Shown one piece after another: positions 39,106-49,594 of a DNA stretch of 64,000 nucleotides. The stretch's first letter is position 1. Each line of letters starts with the position of its first letter. This DNA comes from Aliterella atlantica CENA595 (GTDB lineage: Bacteria; Cyanobacteriota; Cyanobacteriia; Cyanobacteriales; Chroococcidiopsidaceae). Both the position numbers and the translations under genes were made by a program. The stretch covers positions 124,001 to 188,000 of the forward strand of contig NZ_JYON01000007.1 of assembly GCF_000952155.1 (NCBI RefSeq), written 5' to 3'. The notes under the pieces were generated by a model. The model searched no databases. It saw only the letters and a program-made list of their open reading frames with translations, and had not been told where the DNA came from.

Positions 39106-39819
39106 TTAAATTTTGACCGCTTTCTTTTGTTGCTTGCGCTTGAGCATAGAACCACCACCTAACGCGCCTAGTGCCAAAATACCTAATACAGAGCTAGGTT
39201 CGGGAACTGGTTTAGTGGTAATTTTGCCGTAAATAGCGGCTGTAGTGCTTTCATTTTCCAAGACGTTGAATCTGTCAACGATTGTATTTCCGCCATCTTG
39301 GCTAAAGCCTGTTAGTTGCAAGGTGTACTCAGTACCGCCAAAGCTAATACTGCGATCGCCAAAACTGTTGATGGGAGTAACAAAGTCAGCATTCTCCTCA
39401 TCTGTACCAGTATTTAGGGTACTAAATAGGCTGAAGTCAAAGCGGAAAACTTGACTAGCTTTATCAGGCTGACCAAAATCTAAGGCAATATCTAGAGGTA
39501 CGGAATCAACCAAAGTATCTGAAGAAACTGTACCGTTGAAATAAGTTAAATCGCCTACTGCAAACAAAGAATCTAACTCGCCAGAAAACGAGTTTCCAGT
39601 AAAACTAAGTTCATTTGCAGGTGTTCCTGCTGGCGATCCCCAGTTAAATGTATTAGTTCCAACGCCGGAAAACACTGGATTGCTATAAGATCCTGCATTA
39701 GGAGTACCAAAAGTACCGCTAGAATTTCCTGAAAATGTCTGTGCTGTACTAGGTGTTGCTTGACTGATAGTTAACGCCACTCCCAAGCCTGCAAGTAAAG
39801 CGGTTGCTCTTAGATCCAT
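39106..39819 (-). CDS. PEP-CTERM protein with choice-of-anchor K-like domain
   Basis: A 237-residue exported protein. The signal peptide covers about residues 1-27 (LLAGLGVALTISQATPSTAQ). The mature domain is Ser/Thr/Gly/Asn-rich beta sandwich sequence with GVGTNTFNWGSP, NELSFTGNSFSGEL and FAVGDLTYFNGT, matching the choice-of-anchor K pattern. The C-terminus is PVPEPSSVLGILALGALGGG followed by KRKQQKK, a PEP-CTERM sorting signal that an exosortase elsewhere in the genome would process. This is the second PEP-CTERM protein in the window. It is probably surface- or matrix-associated; its role is unknown. Confidence 0.85.
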   Translation of the reverse strand: MDLRATALLAGLGVALTISQATPSTAQTFSGNSSGTFGTPNAGSYSNPVFSGVGTNTFNWGSPAGTPANELSFTGNSFSGELDSLFAVGDLTYFNGTVSSDTLVDSVPLDIALDFGQPDKASQVFRFDFSLFSTLNTGTDEENADFVTPINSFGDRSISFGGTEYTLQLTGFSQDGGNTIVDRFNVLENESTTAAIYGKITTKPVPEPSSVLGILALGALGGGSMLKRKQQKKAVKI

Positions 39820-40260
39820 AAAGTCTCCACACTTTTATTTTAGCGACGACTTTACTCAGTTCCTACAGTATTCGTAGATACTCGTAGCTCTGAGTAGTTA
39901 TTGTGTCATCTTTGGCTAAAATATCTCATAATTCTGGCTCTTTATCTGTATTTACCCCTAAGCTTTACTGCAACTTTATACTTGCCTGCTGTAATTACTC
40001 GTACATATTGAGGATTTTTTGTGTATTTAAACCTATATGAGAAGTAGCTTTGAAGTAATATTGCCTAGTCAGTATTAAATTTTTTTGATAAAATAATACG
40101 CATAAACTTCAAGAAATTGTTGTCAAATCCAGTACGCAAATTAGCGATCGCTTGTAAAGATATTTTCAATATTGCTGCTACGCAAACTGCCACAACGTTG
40201 CTCTAGGCGGTGGCTAGATTGAAAATCGTCTAAGTCTTTAAAAGATTCAGGCGACTTTTA
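39820..40260. other. Intergenic region upstream of the PEP-CTERM gene
   Basis: About 440 bases with no supported gene. Near the PEP-CTERM start, TACTCAG (39853-39859) can pair with CTGAGTA (39890-39896), enclosing a smaller AGTAT/ATACT stem, so a folded leader or an operator is possible. One HIP1 octamer lies near 40144. I see nothing else. Confidence 0.4.
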
Positions 40261-40464
40261 TTAGCCTGGAGCGCGATTGATTGCTGCATAGACAAAAGCG
40301 ATCGCCATCGGAATTATAATTGGTAGAGCAACTACCAATCCCCATTTACCTGAAGGCATTTCTTGTTCTTTGTCGCTGCGGAAAAATAGCACTAATATTC
40401 CAATTCCCATTAGCGCCCACAAACAGCCGAAGGCGATGAAAATAATAAATATTGAGTCATCCAT
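40261..40464 (-). CDS. Small two-helix membrane protein, hypothetical
   Basis: A 67-residue protein with two membrane helices (about residues 5-27, IFIIFIAFGCLWALMGIGILVLF, and 43-61, LVVALPIIIPMAIAFVYAAI) joined by a charged loop (RSDKEQEMPSGKWG). I know no family. It lies just downstream of dnaE on the same strand (37-base gap), so it could be transcribed with dnaE. Confidence 0.6.
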   Translation of the reverse strand: MDDSIFIIFIAFGCLWALMGIGILVLFFRSDKEQEMPSGKWGLVVALPIIIPMAIAFVYAAINRAPG

Positions 40465-40501
40465 GAGTTTTTGATGAAGTCGGCGATCGCTTCTATTTTA
40501 C

Positions 40502-43500
40502 TTATTGTGCTAAAGGTTGAGCGTAGGCTAAGAAGTTGGCAGCTTTGAGGGCAGCGATCGCAGTATGACAGTTTTGCACCCAATATTGACGACCAAAACG
40601 GACTAACTGGCGCTGATTTGCGGCTGTAACGATCGCAATTACTGGTGTTAGCGCTTTATCTTTGTCGCCAGATTGTTCTTGGAGGATGCTTTTTAGGTAT
40701 TGTTGCTTTTGCAAGTCAACTGCTTGATCGATGGTTAGTTCTACCATCAACATTTCTACTTTTTCAATCGCTTGGGCATTTTCGACAATTAGCTGCAGCG
40801 CGTCGTCGTCTTTACGATCTGCTTTTCCCCAGACAATCAACCGCGCGTCAGCAATTAGCAACGAATCAATTTGCTCGTACACTCTGGGAAATACTACCGC
40901 TTCTATTTGCCCTGTCAAGTCTTCGAGTTTGAGGATCGCCATGCGATCGCCTTTTTTAGTTACTATCGGTTTAATACTGGTGATAATGACGACTGCACAC
41001 AGTAGGGCTTTTCTACTTTGCGTTTCTAAGTCAGTAAGATTAATCGGTGCTAAAACTTGGGCTGCCGAACGTACTGATTTTAGGGGATGATCGGATACAT
41101 AGAACCCTAGTAGCTCTTTTTCCTTGTGTAACTTTTCTTGCTGCGAAAAGTCGGCTACTGGCTGGGCTTTAGGCGCTACTTCAAAGCTATTAGTGTTTTG
41201 TTCGTTATTTGTTAATCCACCCCAGTCAAATAGGTTTACTTGCCCGCTAGCGCGTTCTTTGAGGCGTGATTGCGCCCAATCTAAGGTTAAATCTAAGTCG
41301 TGAATTAATTGATTGCGGTTAGGTTCGATGCGATCGAAAGCGCCGCAGTAAATTAGGGTTTCCATAGCGCGGCGGTTGACTGTGCGTAAGTCTACGCGAT
41401 CGCACAAATCAGATAAAGATTTAAATTCGCCGCCGTTTTCTCTAGCTTCTAAAATACAATTACTCGCGCCTTGTCCGAGATTTCGTACTGCACAAAATCC
41501 AAACAATATACTTGCTTCTAAAGGTTTAAAATCGATAATCGAGCGATTAATATCTACTGGTTCTATAGTAATATTCATCGCCAAGCAATTAGCGATGTAT
41601 TTCTGTACCTTATCTGTATCGCCGCTATTTGATGTGAGTAGCGCCGCCATGTATTCAACAGGAAAGTTTGCCTTTAAATAAGCAGTTTGATAAGTTACAT
41701 ATCCGTAAGCTGTTGAATGGGATTTGTTGAAGCAATATTCAGCGAACTTTACCATTTGCTCGAAGAGAAATTCAGCTAATTGCTTTCTTACTCCATTTTT
41801 TGCTGCACCATCAACAAAAGTTTCTCGGTGTTTTTGCATTTCCGAGGCTTTCTTTTTACCCATCGCTCGTCTGAGTAAATCTGCTTGTCCTAAAGAATAC
41901 CCAGCTAAGTCTTGAGCTTGTTTCATAATTTGCTCTTGATAGACTAAAACTCCATAAGTTTCTTCCAAAATAGATTCTTGCAAAGGAGTTTGATATTCTA
42001 TCTTCGCTCTACCGTGTTTGCGATCGATAAATTCAGGAATTAAGCCTGCATCTAAAGGTCCTGGTCGATATAATGCCAATATAGAAGAGATATCTTCAAT
42101 GCAAGATGGTTTCAAATCTCTAACTATTTGTCTCATCCCTGAAGATTCAAGCTGAAAAATACCTTCTAATTCGCCTGCTTCCAATATTTTGTAAGTATTT
42201 TGCACTTCTTTAGGCATTCTTTTTACTTCACCTTTAGCAAGTATTTTTTGTACTCTTCTTTCTTCTAAAGGCAGTGCATCAGGATCGATATCTATATGTC
42301 TATTTTGTTTAATTAAATCTACAGTTTTTTGGATTAAAGTTAAATTTCTCAATCCCAAAAAGTCCATCTTCAATAGTCCCAGCGATTCTAAATCTTCCAT
42401 GAAGTATTGAGTGATCACCGAACCATCATTATTCTTTTGTAAAGGGACAATTTCATCTAAAGGTTCTGAAGAAATTACTACTCCGGCTGCGTGAACTCCG
42501 TAAGTTTTATTCGTTCCTTCTACCCGCAGCGCCATATCAACCCAATGGCGAACGTTAGGATCGCTTTCATATCTTTCCTTAAATTCTTTTTCTGGTGTAG
42601 CATCAGAAATCATTACCGATAATTTAGTCGGTTTTCCCCGCACTACCGGAATTAATTTTGCCATGCGATCGGCATCCCCATAAGCAATATCCAACACTCT
42701 AGCAACATCTTTTAATACAGCTTTAGATGTTAACCTGTTAAAAGTAATAATTTGGGCTACTTTATCAGCGCCATATTTTTCTGTTACGTAATCAATAACT
42801 TTGTCGCGTTTATCAATGCAAAAATCAGTATCAATATCTGGCATTGACTTGCGTTCTGGATTCAAAAATCGCTCGAATAACAAGCCATGATGTACGGGAT
42901 CGATATTAGTAATTCGCAGCGCATAAGCAACTAAAGAACCCGCCGCAGAGTTATGAATAGCAATGGAGTTGCCTACATAAGAAGTATCTCCAGGAACGCT
43001 AATGTCATAAACATATCCTGTGTGCTTTATTCTATCTATGCTTTTTATTTTCAGGTAAATGTAGTCTTCATCTATATAAAAACTATCATTGCGATAAAAG
43101 CTTTGGGTTTTAATACCAACAGGAAAGTCCATAAAGTCAGCATTCCAGTTTAAAAGCTGCTTTCCTGACAATTTAACTGAGTATTCTACTGCCCAGTTTT
43201 CGTGACGCTTCTGGCTTTTAAGAATAGATGACCAATAACCAAAACGTGCTAGTAGTAGTCTTAGTTGCGATGCTAGTGTAGGCGATGTAGTTGTGCATTT
43301 TATATTAATTGTCTTATCTTTCGTTCCAGAATGACCATCTCCTCTGAAGATGTAAGCAATCAATATCTTGATGTAATCTGAGTTACCTTTAGTTACTATT
43401 TCCCAAGGTATATGCTTATGATTTGCGCCTATTCCACACAAAGCTGCTAAAAACTCACCAACAATTCTTGAGTAGCTAAGAACTTGTAATGACTTTTTGG

Positions 43501-45304
43501 TTAGATGAAAAACTATTTTACTTTCTAAACCAAAGATTCTTTCTAAAAGTATAGTAATTTCTTGGGCAAAATTTACTTCATCACTACACAAACCGAAGCC
43601 GATAGCATTTTCTCTTTCTCCTAGTCTAGACCAACCCTCGGCAATGTAATAACCTAGTAATCGAGCCAAATTTTCACTAAATTCTATGTGTCTAGGAATC
43701 TTTTTGGTCTGTAAATGATTTGTGCCAATCTCATACCAAATAAAATTGGCATCATATTTGAGATAAGATTTTAATTCGACAAAATCTAGTAAATCAAATT
43801 TAATTTCTTTTTCTATAGACTTGACTCTAGGGAATACAACAAAATCATCTTTCCTGAGTTTGCCTGCTTCTATCCATTCTAATTGATACTCTTGATACGG
43901 CTTCGCAGAACAGTATCGTGTGCAACTTGGCTTACATACGTTAGCTTGTTTTTCACTATTTACAATACATTTTTCAGCTTTTATTGCCCAGATTTTATGA
44001 TCTTTCGTTAGGCATAATTCTTCATTTGCTACGCCGATTTTTACTATTTCTTCGTTACACTCGTATTTGTGCGTATTAGTAACAGATAAAATATTTCCTT
44101 TATGAGTTACTACCTGTTGCCCGATTTGAATGTCTTCAATATTAACTTCTTTGCCAGTTGCCAGCATCACTTTCGTATCGCCTAAAACACAGCCTCTACC
44201 TGGACCAACTGGGATGTTATTATCTCTAGCATATTTGATGTAGTCCCATACTACTAAAAAGTAGGTAGAAAACCCCATCTGTTGCATCATTTTCAGTTCG
44301 TAATCTAGTCTATCTCTATAGACAGGATCGATTTCATTATGGGATTTGCGGTTGAAGCGTTCAAATAATCCTTGCCAAGCAACGTGTTCTAAATATGTAT
44401 CGGCGGTATGCCCAGGAGGAACTGTATAATTAGGGATGCGAGATTCCCCCATAATATTATACGGCTCGACTTTATCGGCAACTTCTACTGTAGTTGCAAT
44501 CGCTTCTGCAATTACATCCTCTGGTAAGTGATCGCGAAATAGCTGTTTCATCTCTTCAGCGGATTTGAGATACTCTGTACCGCTGTAGCGCATCCGCTTA
44601 TCTTCACTAATTAGTTTTTTGGTTTGAATGCATAGCAGCGCATCGTGTGCTTCAACGTCATAGCAAGAGATAAAATGCGAGTCATTAGTTGCAACAAACT
44701 TTATCCCTAATTCACGGGCAATTTTAATAATTTCAACATTAACAATTCGATCTTCTGGCGAACCGTGATCTTGAATTTCTAAGTAATAATCATCGCCAAA
44801 TATATCTTTGTACTGCTGTGCTACTCTTCTAGCAACATCTGGTTTACCTGCTAAAATTGCCTGTGGTACTTCTCCACCCAAACAAGCGCTAGTAACTATC
44901 AAGCCTTCACGATACTGTGCGAGTAATTCTTTGTTAACACAAGGACGGGCAAAAATCCCGCTACCTTGCATACCTTTGAGGTGAGAAATAGTAGTTAACT
45001 TAACTAAGTTTTTATAACCTTGAGTATTTTTAGCTAAAACAACTTGGTGATATTTAGGAACTCGACGGCGTTCTTTACTTTCAATATCGCCGTTCATTAC
45101 ATACATTTCGTTGCCAATAATTGGCTTGACATTTTTACTGCGACAAACTTTGATTAATTCGATCGCACCATACATTACACCATGATCGGTAAGCGCGATC
45201 GCTTTCATGCCTAACTCTATTACTCGATCTACCAGTGCTGGTAATTGACTAGCACCATCAAGCAAGCTGTAATCGCTGTGGATATGTAAACCAACAAAGG
45301 ACAT
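40502..45304 (-). CDS. dnaE: DNA polymerase III alpha subunit containing an intein
   Basis: Catalytic subunit of the replicative polymerase. The precursor is 1600 residues; removing the 414-residue intein leaves 1185, the expected unsplit length. The N-extein (371 residues) holds the PHP domain starting [17 protein letters not shown] and ends GPGRG. The C-extein starts [11 protein letters not shown] and has the catalytic acids in [12 protein letters not shown], then [30 protein letters not shown] and [15 protein letters not shown]. It ends with a helix-hairpin-helix and an OB fold ([20 protein letters not shown]). In many cyanobacteria the gene is broken at the Tyr-Cys of AEYCFNKS by the split intein, but here that site is uninterrupted. 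The intein must splice for function. Confidence 0.97.
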   Translation of the reverse strand: MSFVGLHIHSDYSLLDGASQLPALVDRVIELGMKAIALTDHGVMYGAIELIKVCRSKNVKPIIGNEMYVMNGDIESKERRRVPKYHQVVLAKNTQGYKNLVKLTTISHLKGMQGSGIFARPCVNKELLAQYREGLIVTSACLGGEVPQAILAGKPDVARRVAQQYKDIFGDDYYLEIQDHGSPEDRIVNVEIIKIARELGIKFVATNDSHFISCYDVEAHDALLCIQTKKLISEDKRMRYSGTEYLKSAEEMKQLFRDHLPEDVIAEAIATTVEVADKVEPYNIMGESRIPNYTVPPGHTADTYLEHVAWQGLFERFNRKSHNEIDPVYRDRLDYELKMMQQMGFSTYFLVVWDYIKYARDNNIPVGPGRGCVLGDTKVMLATGKEVNIEDIQIGQQVVTHKGNILSVTNTHKYECNEEIVKIGVANEELCLTKDHKIWAIKAEKCIVNSEKQANVCKPSCTRYCSAKPYQEYQLEWIEAGKLRKDDFVVFPRVKSIEKEIKFDLLDFVELKSYLKYDANFIWYEIGTNHLQTKKIPRHIEFSENLARLLGYYIAEGWSRLGERENAIGFGLCSDEVNFAQEITILLERIFGLESKIVFHLTKKSLQVLSYSRIVGEFLAALCGIGANHKHIPWEIVTKGNSDYIKILIAYIFRGDGHSGTKDKTINIKCTTTSPTLASQLRLLLARFGYWSSILKSQKRHENWAVEYSVKLSGKQLLNWNADFMDFPVGIKTQSFYRNDSFYIDEDYIYLKIKSIDRIKHTGYVYDISVPGDTSYVGNSIAIHNSAAGSLVAYALRITNIDPVHHGLLFERFLNPERKSMPDIDTDFCIDKRDKVIDYVTEKYGADKVAQIITFNRLTSKAVLKDVARVLDIAYGDADRMAKLIPVVRGKPTKLSVMISDATPEKEFKERYESDPNVRHWVDMALRVEGTNKTYGVHAAGVVISSEPLDEIVPLQKNNDGSVITQYFMEDLESLGLLKMDFLGLRNLTLIQKTVDLIKQNRHIDIDPDALPLEERRVQKILAKGEVKRMPKEVQNTYKILEAGELEGIFQLESSGMRQIVRDLKPSCIEDISSILALYRPGPLDAGLIPEFIDRKHGRAKIEYQTPLQESILEETYGVLVYQEQIMKQAQDLAGYSLGQADLLRRAMGKKKASEMQKHRETFVDGAAKNGVRKQLAEFLFEQMVKFAEYCFNKSHSTAYGYVTYQTAYLKANFPVEYMAALLTSNSGDTDKVQKYIANCLAMNITIEPVDINRSIIDFKPLEASILFGFCAVRNLGQGASNCILEARENGGEFKSLSDLCDRVDLRTVNRRAMETLIYCGAFDRIEPNRNQLIHDLDLTLDWAQSRLKERASGQVNLFDWGGLTNNEQNTNSFEVAPKAQPVADFSQQEKLHKEKELLGFYVSDHPLKSVRSAAQVLAPINLTDLETQSRKALLCAVVIITSIKPIVTKKGDRMAILKLEDLTGQIEAVVFPRVYEQIDSLLIADARLIVWGKADRKDDDALQLIVENAQAIEKVEMLMVELTIDQAVDLQKQQYLKSILQEQSGDKDKALTPVIAIVTAANQRQLVRFGRQYWVQNCHTAIAALKAANFLAYAQPLAQ
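42950..44191 (-). mobile_element. Intein with LAGLIDADG-type endonuclease in DnaE
   Basis: A 414-residue in-frame insertion between GPGRG and SAAG of DnaE. It begins with the nucleophile Cys ([20 protein letters not shown], block A). Block B is LTKDHKIWA (Thr and His conserved). A Cys-rich insert ([10 protein letters not shown]) may bind metal. The two endonuclease blocks are [14 protein letters not shown] (block C) and [11 protein letters not shown] (block E), each with an acidic residue at the end. Block F is [16 protein letters not shown]. Block G is IAIHN followed by Ser of the extein. All splicing residues (Cys1, block B His, terminal His-Asn, Ser+1) are present, so splicing activity is likely. 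Confidence 0.93.
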
Positions 45305-45353
45305 AATAAGTATAAATACAAATATTACTGCTTAAGCAGATATATTTATTTTA

Positions 45354-46214
45354 TCATTCAGCTAGCCGAACAAACTTGTTTACTATTTGGAAGTATTGTA
45401 AACCTGCAATTTCAGCAACATCGTTATGTCCGGCATTTGGTACTATTATTAACTGCTTTGGTTCTGGCGCAGCAGCGTATAACTGTTTGCTCATATCAAC
45501 TGGAACTACAAAGTCATCAGTACCATGAATGAATAAGACTGGCATTTGTAAACCTTTCACTTTGTTAATAGAATCAAAGTGCTGATTGAGAATGATATTA
45601 ACAGGAAATAATCTAAATTGACCGCGAATATTTACTATGTTTTGAATAGAAGTAAAAGAACTTTCAATAATTATTCCTGCTGCTTGTGGTTGTTGCACTG
45701 CTAAATCAATTGCGATCGCACCACCTAAAGAATGTCCGTAAATAAAGATATTACTAGGTTGAATATGTCTTTGTGTGACTAAGTAATCCCACGCAGTTGT
45801 AGCATCAAGGTAAACACTCTTTTCAGTGGGAAAGCTACCTTCACTTAGCCCGTAGCCGCGATAGTCTATTATTAGCACAGCAAAACCCATCTGGTGAAAG
45901 CGATCGGCATGAGCAGCATTAGCCCCAATATTTACGCCATTACCATGTAGATAAAGTAGTACATTAGCATTAGATGTAGCTGCGGGAATCCACCAACCAT
46001 GCATTTTTTCCACCTTACCTGATGCTGCAAGCACAGGTATCCATACATCTTGATATTTGCGGTTGAAAGCCTTGGGCGTTATTTCAATAACAGATGAGGG
46101 AAAGAAAATGAAACGAGTTTGCAGGAAATAAAGCAAGAAACAAGCAGCCAAATAGGCGATCGCAGTTAAAATTCCTGTAACTACTATCAATTTAACCCAT
46201 AATTTTTGCAACAC
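45354..46214 (-). CDS. Membrane-anchored alpha/beta hydrolase
   Basis: A 286-residue hydrolase with an N-terminal membrane helix (LIVVTGILTAIAYLAACFLLYFL), related to ABHD13/BEM46-type serine hydrolases. The oxyanion region is LLYLHGNGVNIGANA, the nucleophile is in IFIYGHSLGGAIAID, the Asp is in FIHGTDDFVVP, and the His is in PNAGHNDVAE, so a complete triad is visible. I chose the GTG at 46214: it has AGGAG eight bases upstream and directly precedes the hydrophobic segment. A longer frame from an ATG at 46304 would run 31 bases into gatA. Substrate unknown. It follows gatA by 59 bases. Confidence 0.85.
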   Translation of the reverse strand: MLQKLWVKLIVVTGILTAIAYLAACFLLYFLQTRFIFFPSSVIEITPKAFNRKYQDVWIPVLAASGKVEKMHGWWIPAATSNANVLLYLHGNGVNIGANAAHADRFHQMGFAVLIIDYRGYGLSEGSFPTEKSVYLDATTAWDYLVTQRHIQPSNIFIYGHSLGGAIAIDLAVQQPQAAGIIIESSFTSIQNIVNIRGQFRLFPVNIILNQHFDSINKVKGLQMPVLFIHGTDDFVVPVDMSKQLYAAAPEPKQLIIVPNAGHNDVAEIAGLQYFQIVNKFVRLAE

Positions 46215-46273
46215 AGATCGATCTCCTAGCGAGGAATGAAATCTGGAGATTTTTCCACTCCTCGCCTTTTTCT

Positions 46274-47725
46274 TTATGACAATTGTGGTGTATGCGTCTT
46301 CCAATCAGTAGACTGTTCGTAAGCATAAGCTACCTGAAATAACAAATCTTCCCGCAATACATTACTAATTAGCTGCAACCCAATTGGCAAACCACCATCA
46401 TCAAAGCCACAAGGAACGCTAATTCCTGGCAAACCAGCCAAATTTACAGGAATTGTCATCAAATCAGTGAGATACATACTCAAAGGATCGGCATTCTTCT
46501 CCCCAGCTTTAAAGGCTGTAGTTGGTGCAGTCGGCGATACTAAAACATCAACTTGTTCAAAAGCTTTCTCAAAATCTTGCTTAATTAAAGTACGGACTTT
46601 TTGGGCTTTGAGATAGTAAGCGTCGTAATAACCAGCAGATAGCGTATAAGTTCCTACCATAATCCGCCGCTTGACTTCAGTACCAAAACCCTCAGCGCGA
46701 GTATCTGTGTACATTGAGAGCAAGTTTTCGGGATCTGGCGTGCGGAAACCGTACTTAACGCCGTCATACCTAGCTAAATTTGCCGATACTTCCGAAGGCG
46801 CAATAATGTAGTAACTAGGTAAGCCGTAACGGAAACGAGGGCAAGAAATTTCTCGAACTTCTGCACCTAATTGTTTGAGTTGTTCTATAGCTTTATTTAC
46901 TGCTGTAGCAATTACCGGATCTAAGCCATCGCCAAAAGTCTCTTTAATAATGCCGATTTTGAGATTTTTTAAGTCAGGCTTTAACGATTGAGTATAGTCA
47001 GGAATATCTACTTTGAGGCTAGTTGAGTCTTTGGGATCGTATCCAGCGATCGCATTTAACAATATTGCCGTATCTTCTACACTGCGTCCAAAAGGTCCAA
47101 TTTGATCTAAAGAAGAACCAAAAGCTACTAACCCAAACCGCGATACTAATCCATAAGTCGGCTTCATCCCAACTACGCCACAAAATGAAGCCGGAAGGCG
47201 AATAGAACCACCCGTATCCGAACCTAAAGCGATCGTACACTCATCAGCAGCTACAGCGGCGGCTGAACCGCCTGAAGAGCCTCCTGGTACTCGCGTAATA
47301 TCCCAAGGATTAGCTGTGACATGATAGGCAGAATTTTCTGTAGAACTACCCATTGCAAACTCATCGAGGTTTGTTTTACCTACGGTTACTGCCCCAGCTT
47401 GGGCTAATTTTTGCGTTACTGTTGATTCGTAAGGCGGGACAAAATCTGCCAGCATCTTCGAGGCGCAGGTTGTGGGGATGCCTTTAGTACACATATTGTC
47501 TTTGATGCCGATAGGAATGCCTGCTAGTAGCCCGATTTCTTCTCCAGCAGAAATTTTGGCATCAACGGCTTTCGCTTGCGATATAGCGTGTTCTGCTGTC
47601 ACGCACAAAAAGCTATGCAATTTTGGTTCTAACGCTGCGATGCGATTCAAGGCTGCTTGGGCAATTTCTTGGGCAGAACGTTCTTTACTAATTAGTTGGT
47701 GGTGCAACTCGCGGATGGATGCCAT
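46274..47725 (-). CDS. gatA: Aspartyl/glutamyl-tRNA amidotransferase subunit A
   Basis: Amidase subunit of GatCAB, which converts Glu-tRNA(Gln) to Gln-tRNA(Gln); cyanobacteria lack GlnRS and need it. It liberates ammonia from glutamine using a Ser-cisSer-Lys triad. The Lys is in [14 protein letters not shown] (near residue 77). The serines are in [15 protein letters not shown] and [16 protein letters not shown]. The rest matches the amidase signature, with [20 protein letters not shown] near the middle and [25 protein letters not shown] near the end. Length 483 is normal. gatB and gatC are not in this window, as usual for scattered cyanobacterial gat genes. Confidence 0.96.
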   Translation of the reverse strand: MASIRELHHQLISKERSAQEIAQAALNRIAALEPKLHSFLCVTAEHAISQAKAVDAKISAGEEIGLLAGIPIGIKDNMCTKGIPTTCASKMLADFVPPYESTVTQKLAQAGAVTVGKTNLDEFAMGSSTENSAYHVTANPWDITRVPGGSSGGSAAAVAADECTIALGSDTGGSIRLPASFCGVVGMKPTYGLVSRFGLVAFGSSLDQIGPFGRSVEDTAILLNAIAGYDPKDSTSLKVDIPDYTQSLKPDLKNLKIGIIKETFGDGLDPVIATAVNKAIEQLKQLGAEVREISCPRFRYGLPSYYIIAPSEVSANLARYDGVKYGFRTPDPENLLSMYTDTRAEGFGTEVKRRIMVGTYTLSAGYYDAYYLKAQKVRTLIKQDFEKAFEQVDVLVSPTAPTTAFKAGEKNADPLSMYLTDLMTIPVNLAGLPGISVPCGFDDGGLPIGLQLISNVLREDLLFQVAYAYEQSTDWKTHTPQLS

Positions 47726-48124
47726 GTGCAGCGTTCCTCAATTTCTCAATATGTCAGTTTAGCGAAGAATTGGTTGTAAGTAGTTTTGAGTTTTGAATTT
47801 TGAGTTAGAAGAGTAGGGATAAGGAAGACAAGGAAGAAAATAATTTAAGCTTCCTCTGCTTCCCCTAGTTTCCTGTGTGTTACTGCGTAAATTACGAATT
47901 ACGAATTACCCCTGGTTTCCTGTGTGTTACTGCGTAAATTACGAATTACGAATCACGAATTACGAATTACCCCTGGTTTCCTGCGTGTTACTACGTAAAT
48001 TACGAATTACGAATTACGAATTACGAATTAGCTATAAATGCAACTTCCCCCTAGCCGACGCATAGCTTAAAATAAGTATAGAGTATGTAAATTTTCGTAA
48101 AATAAACTCAGAGTCGGCTCACCT
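47726..48124. other. Repeat-rich divergent region between gatA and the prenyl synthase gene
   Basis: About 400 bases without a gene. From about 47805 to 47865 there is purine-rich and then pyrimidine-rich low-complexity sequence (AAGGAAGACAAGGAAGA, CTGCTTCCCC), related to 1080-1158 and 15277-15326. A minisatellite follows (47862-48030, listed separately). The promoter of the prenyl synthase gene must lie in the last 90 bases. Confidence 0.5.
47862..48030. repeat. Three-copy minisatellite with nested AATTACG heptamers
   Basis: Three direct copies at 47862-47908 (47 bases), 47909-47969 (61) and 47970-48030 (61). Each opens with CCCCT(A/G)GTTTCCTG, continues GTGTTACT(G/A)CGTA and ends in a run of AATTACG heptamers. 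Copy 1 has two heptamers; copies 2 and 3 have four each. The 14-base length difference is exactly two heptamers, so slippage occurs at two levels: the heptamer and the whole unit. Confidence 0.9.
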
Positions 48125-49096
48125 ATGACCTCAGCAACCTCTCTCTTTTCCCCAGTTGAAGCAGACCTGCGTTTGCTGTCAGAGAATTTAATTAAGCTCG
48201 TAGGTACTCGACACCCGATTTTCTACGAAGCCGCCAAACACTTGTTCGCCGCTGGGGGAAAGCGAGTGCGCCCAGCTATTGTACTACTAGCAGCACGGGC
48301 GACAATGGCAGGAAAAGAAATAAGCGATCGCCATCGCAGGCTAGCTGAAATTACTGAAATGATCCACACGGCAAGTTTAGTCCACGACGATGTGGTAGAC
48401 GAATCAGAGATGCGGCGCGGCGTACCGACTGTAAATAGTCTATTTGGTAATGGTGTAGCCTTGCTAGCTGGAGACTTTTTATTTGCTCAATCTTCTTGGT
48501 ATTTAGCCAACTTAGATAACTTGGAAGTCGTCAAACTGCTGTCAGAAGTAATTATGAACTTCGCTACAGGCGAAATTCAGCAAGGAATGACGAAATTTGA
48601 CCCTGAAGTAACAATCGAAGCTTATTTAGACAAAAGTTATTATAAAACTGCTTCCTTAATCGCCAACAGTGCTAAAGCGGCGGCTTTACTTAGCGATGTT
48701 TCTAGAGAAACAGCCGAACATTTATACGGTTATGGCAAGCATTGGGGGCTAGCATTCCAAATTGTCGATGATATTTTAGACTTTACAGGTTCTACCAGTA
48801 GTTTAGGCAAACCAGCACTTGCCGATATTAGCTCTGGCAATCTTACCGCCCCAGCGTTGTATGCTTTAGCAGAAAAGCCTTATTTAGAAACATTGATTTC
48901 TAGACAGTTTGAAAAAGCGGGGGATTTGGAGCAAGCGATCGCCCTGATTCAAGATAGTCACGGAATTGAGAAGTCGCGCGAACTTGCAGCCCATCACGCC
49001 CATTTAGCAGTAGAACACTTAGCCGATTTACCTGCTTCTGAGTCTAAGCAAGCTTTGGTTGATATGACTGACTATGTTTTAAGCCGGATGTACTAG
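48125..49096 (+). CDS. sds: Trans-polyprenyl (solanesyl-type) diphosphate synthase
   Basis: Condenses isopentenyl diphosphate units to the long prenyl tail of plastoquinone and related quinones. The first Asp-rich motif is LVHDDVVDESEMRRG near residue 92 and the second is IVDDILDFTGS near 217. GGKRVRPAIVLL and GEIQQG are also conserved. Residues before the first Asp-rich motif are small (HTASLVHDD), consistent with a long-chain rather than a geranylgeranyl product. At 323 residues it is full length. The product chain length is inferred. It converges with the following gene with a 3-base gap. Confidence 0.9.
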   Translation: MTSATSLFSPVEADLRLLSENLIKLVGTRHPIFYEAAKHLFAAGGKRVRPAIVLLAARATMAGKEISDRHRRLAEITEMIHTASLVHDDVVDESEMRRGVPTVNSLFGNGVALLAGDFLFAQSSWYLANLDNLEVVKLLSEVIMNFATGEIQQGMTKFDPEVTIEAYLDKSYYKTASLIANSAKAAALLSDVSRETAEHLYGYGKHWGLAFQIVDDILDFTGSTSSLGKPALADISSGNLTAPALYALAEKPYLETLISRQFEKAGDLEQAIALIQDSHGIEKSRELAAHHAHLAVEHLADLPASESKQALVDMTDYVLSRMY

Positions 49097-49099
49097 AAG

Positions 49100-49561
49100 T
49101 TAAGCGATATCGGGTGGTATTTGGTTAAATAGAGATTTTGGATTGAGTTGGACTTGGACTAACTTCTGCATATCTGCACGTTTAATCTCATAGCCAGTAT
49201 TAGCGTCACCTGGGATTTCCAAAAAGACGATGCTATCAACTGTTTCTAAAGATAATAGCTGAAACAAAATATGGGTGACGGCGATGGGTACAGCAATTAA
49301 TTGGGTATCTGTAGTTTTAGGGATATCTTGGAGGGTGGGAAAGGCGTAAATAACGCACCGTTGGATTTTGGGCTTTTGGCGATCGCTTATTGTCGTTACT
49401 ACCCATTCTCCCTCTAAGCTTTGTACAATGTAATACTGCTCGTGGCGTAACTTTGCAGCTAATTGTTTAAGCCCAGGTGCGATCGCGTTTACAATGCGCG
49501 GTGTAATGCCATCGTCAGGCGCATCATCAATTAAAGATTGAATTTGTCGATCTAAGTTCAT
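49100..49561 (-). CDS. Conserved cyanobacterial hypothetical protein
   Basis: A 153-residue soluble protein of a type widespread in cyanobacteria, function unknown. It starts MNLDRQIQSLIDDAPDDGITP and then has a VNAIAPGLKQLAAKLRHEQYY helix. A beta-rich core follows (YYIVQSLEGEWVVTTISD, RCVIYAFPTLQDIP), and VDSIVFLEIPGDANTGYEIKR lies near the end. I chose the ATG at 49561 because relatives begin M(N/D)LxxQIQxLIDDAP; a GTG eight codons earlier is possible. It is divergent from the transglutaminase-fold gene, so the two could share control. Confidence 0.75.
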   Translation of the reverse strand: MNLDRQIQSLIDDAPDDGITPRIVNAIAPGLKQLAAKLRHEQYYIVQSLEGEWVVTTISDRQKPKIQRCVIYAFPTLQDIPKTTDTQLIAVPIAVTHILFQLLSLETVDSIVFLEIPGDANTGYEIKRADMQKLVQVQLNPKSLFNQIPPDIA

Positions 49562-49594
49562 AGCTTGTTTTATCAAAAGGGACACACCTAGATA

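Noticed and set aside
46215-46304. Longer start for the alpha/beta hydrolase overlapping gatA
   Set aside because: The extra 30 residues are charged, have no family support and overlap gatA by 31 bases. AGGAG before the GTG at 46214 decides the start.
47862-48030. Possible CRISPR array
   Set aside because: Units are joined directly, without unique spacers, and the variation is in heptamer number. There are no cas genes in the window.
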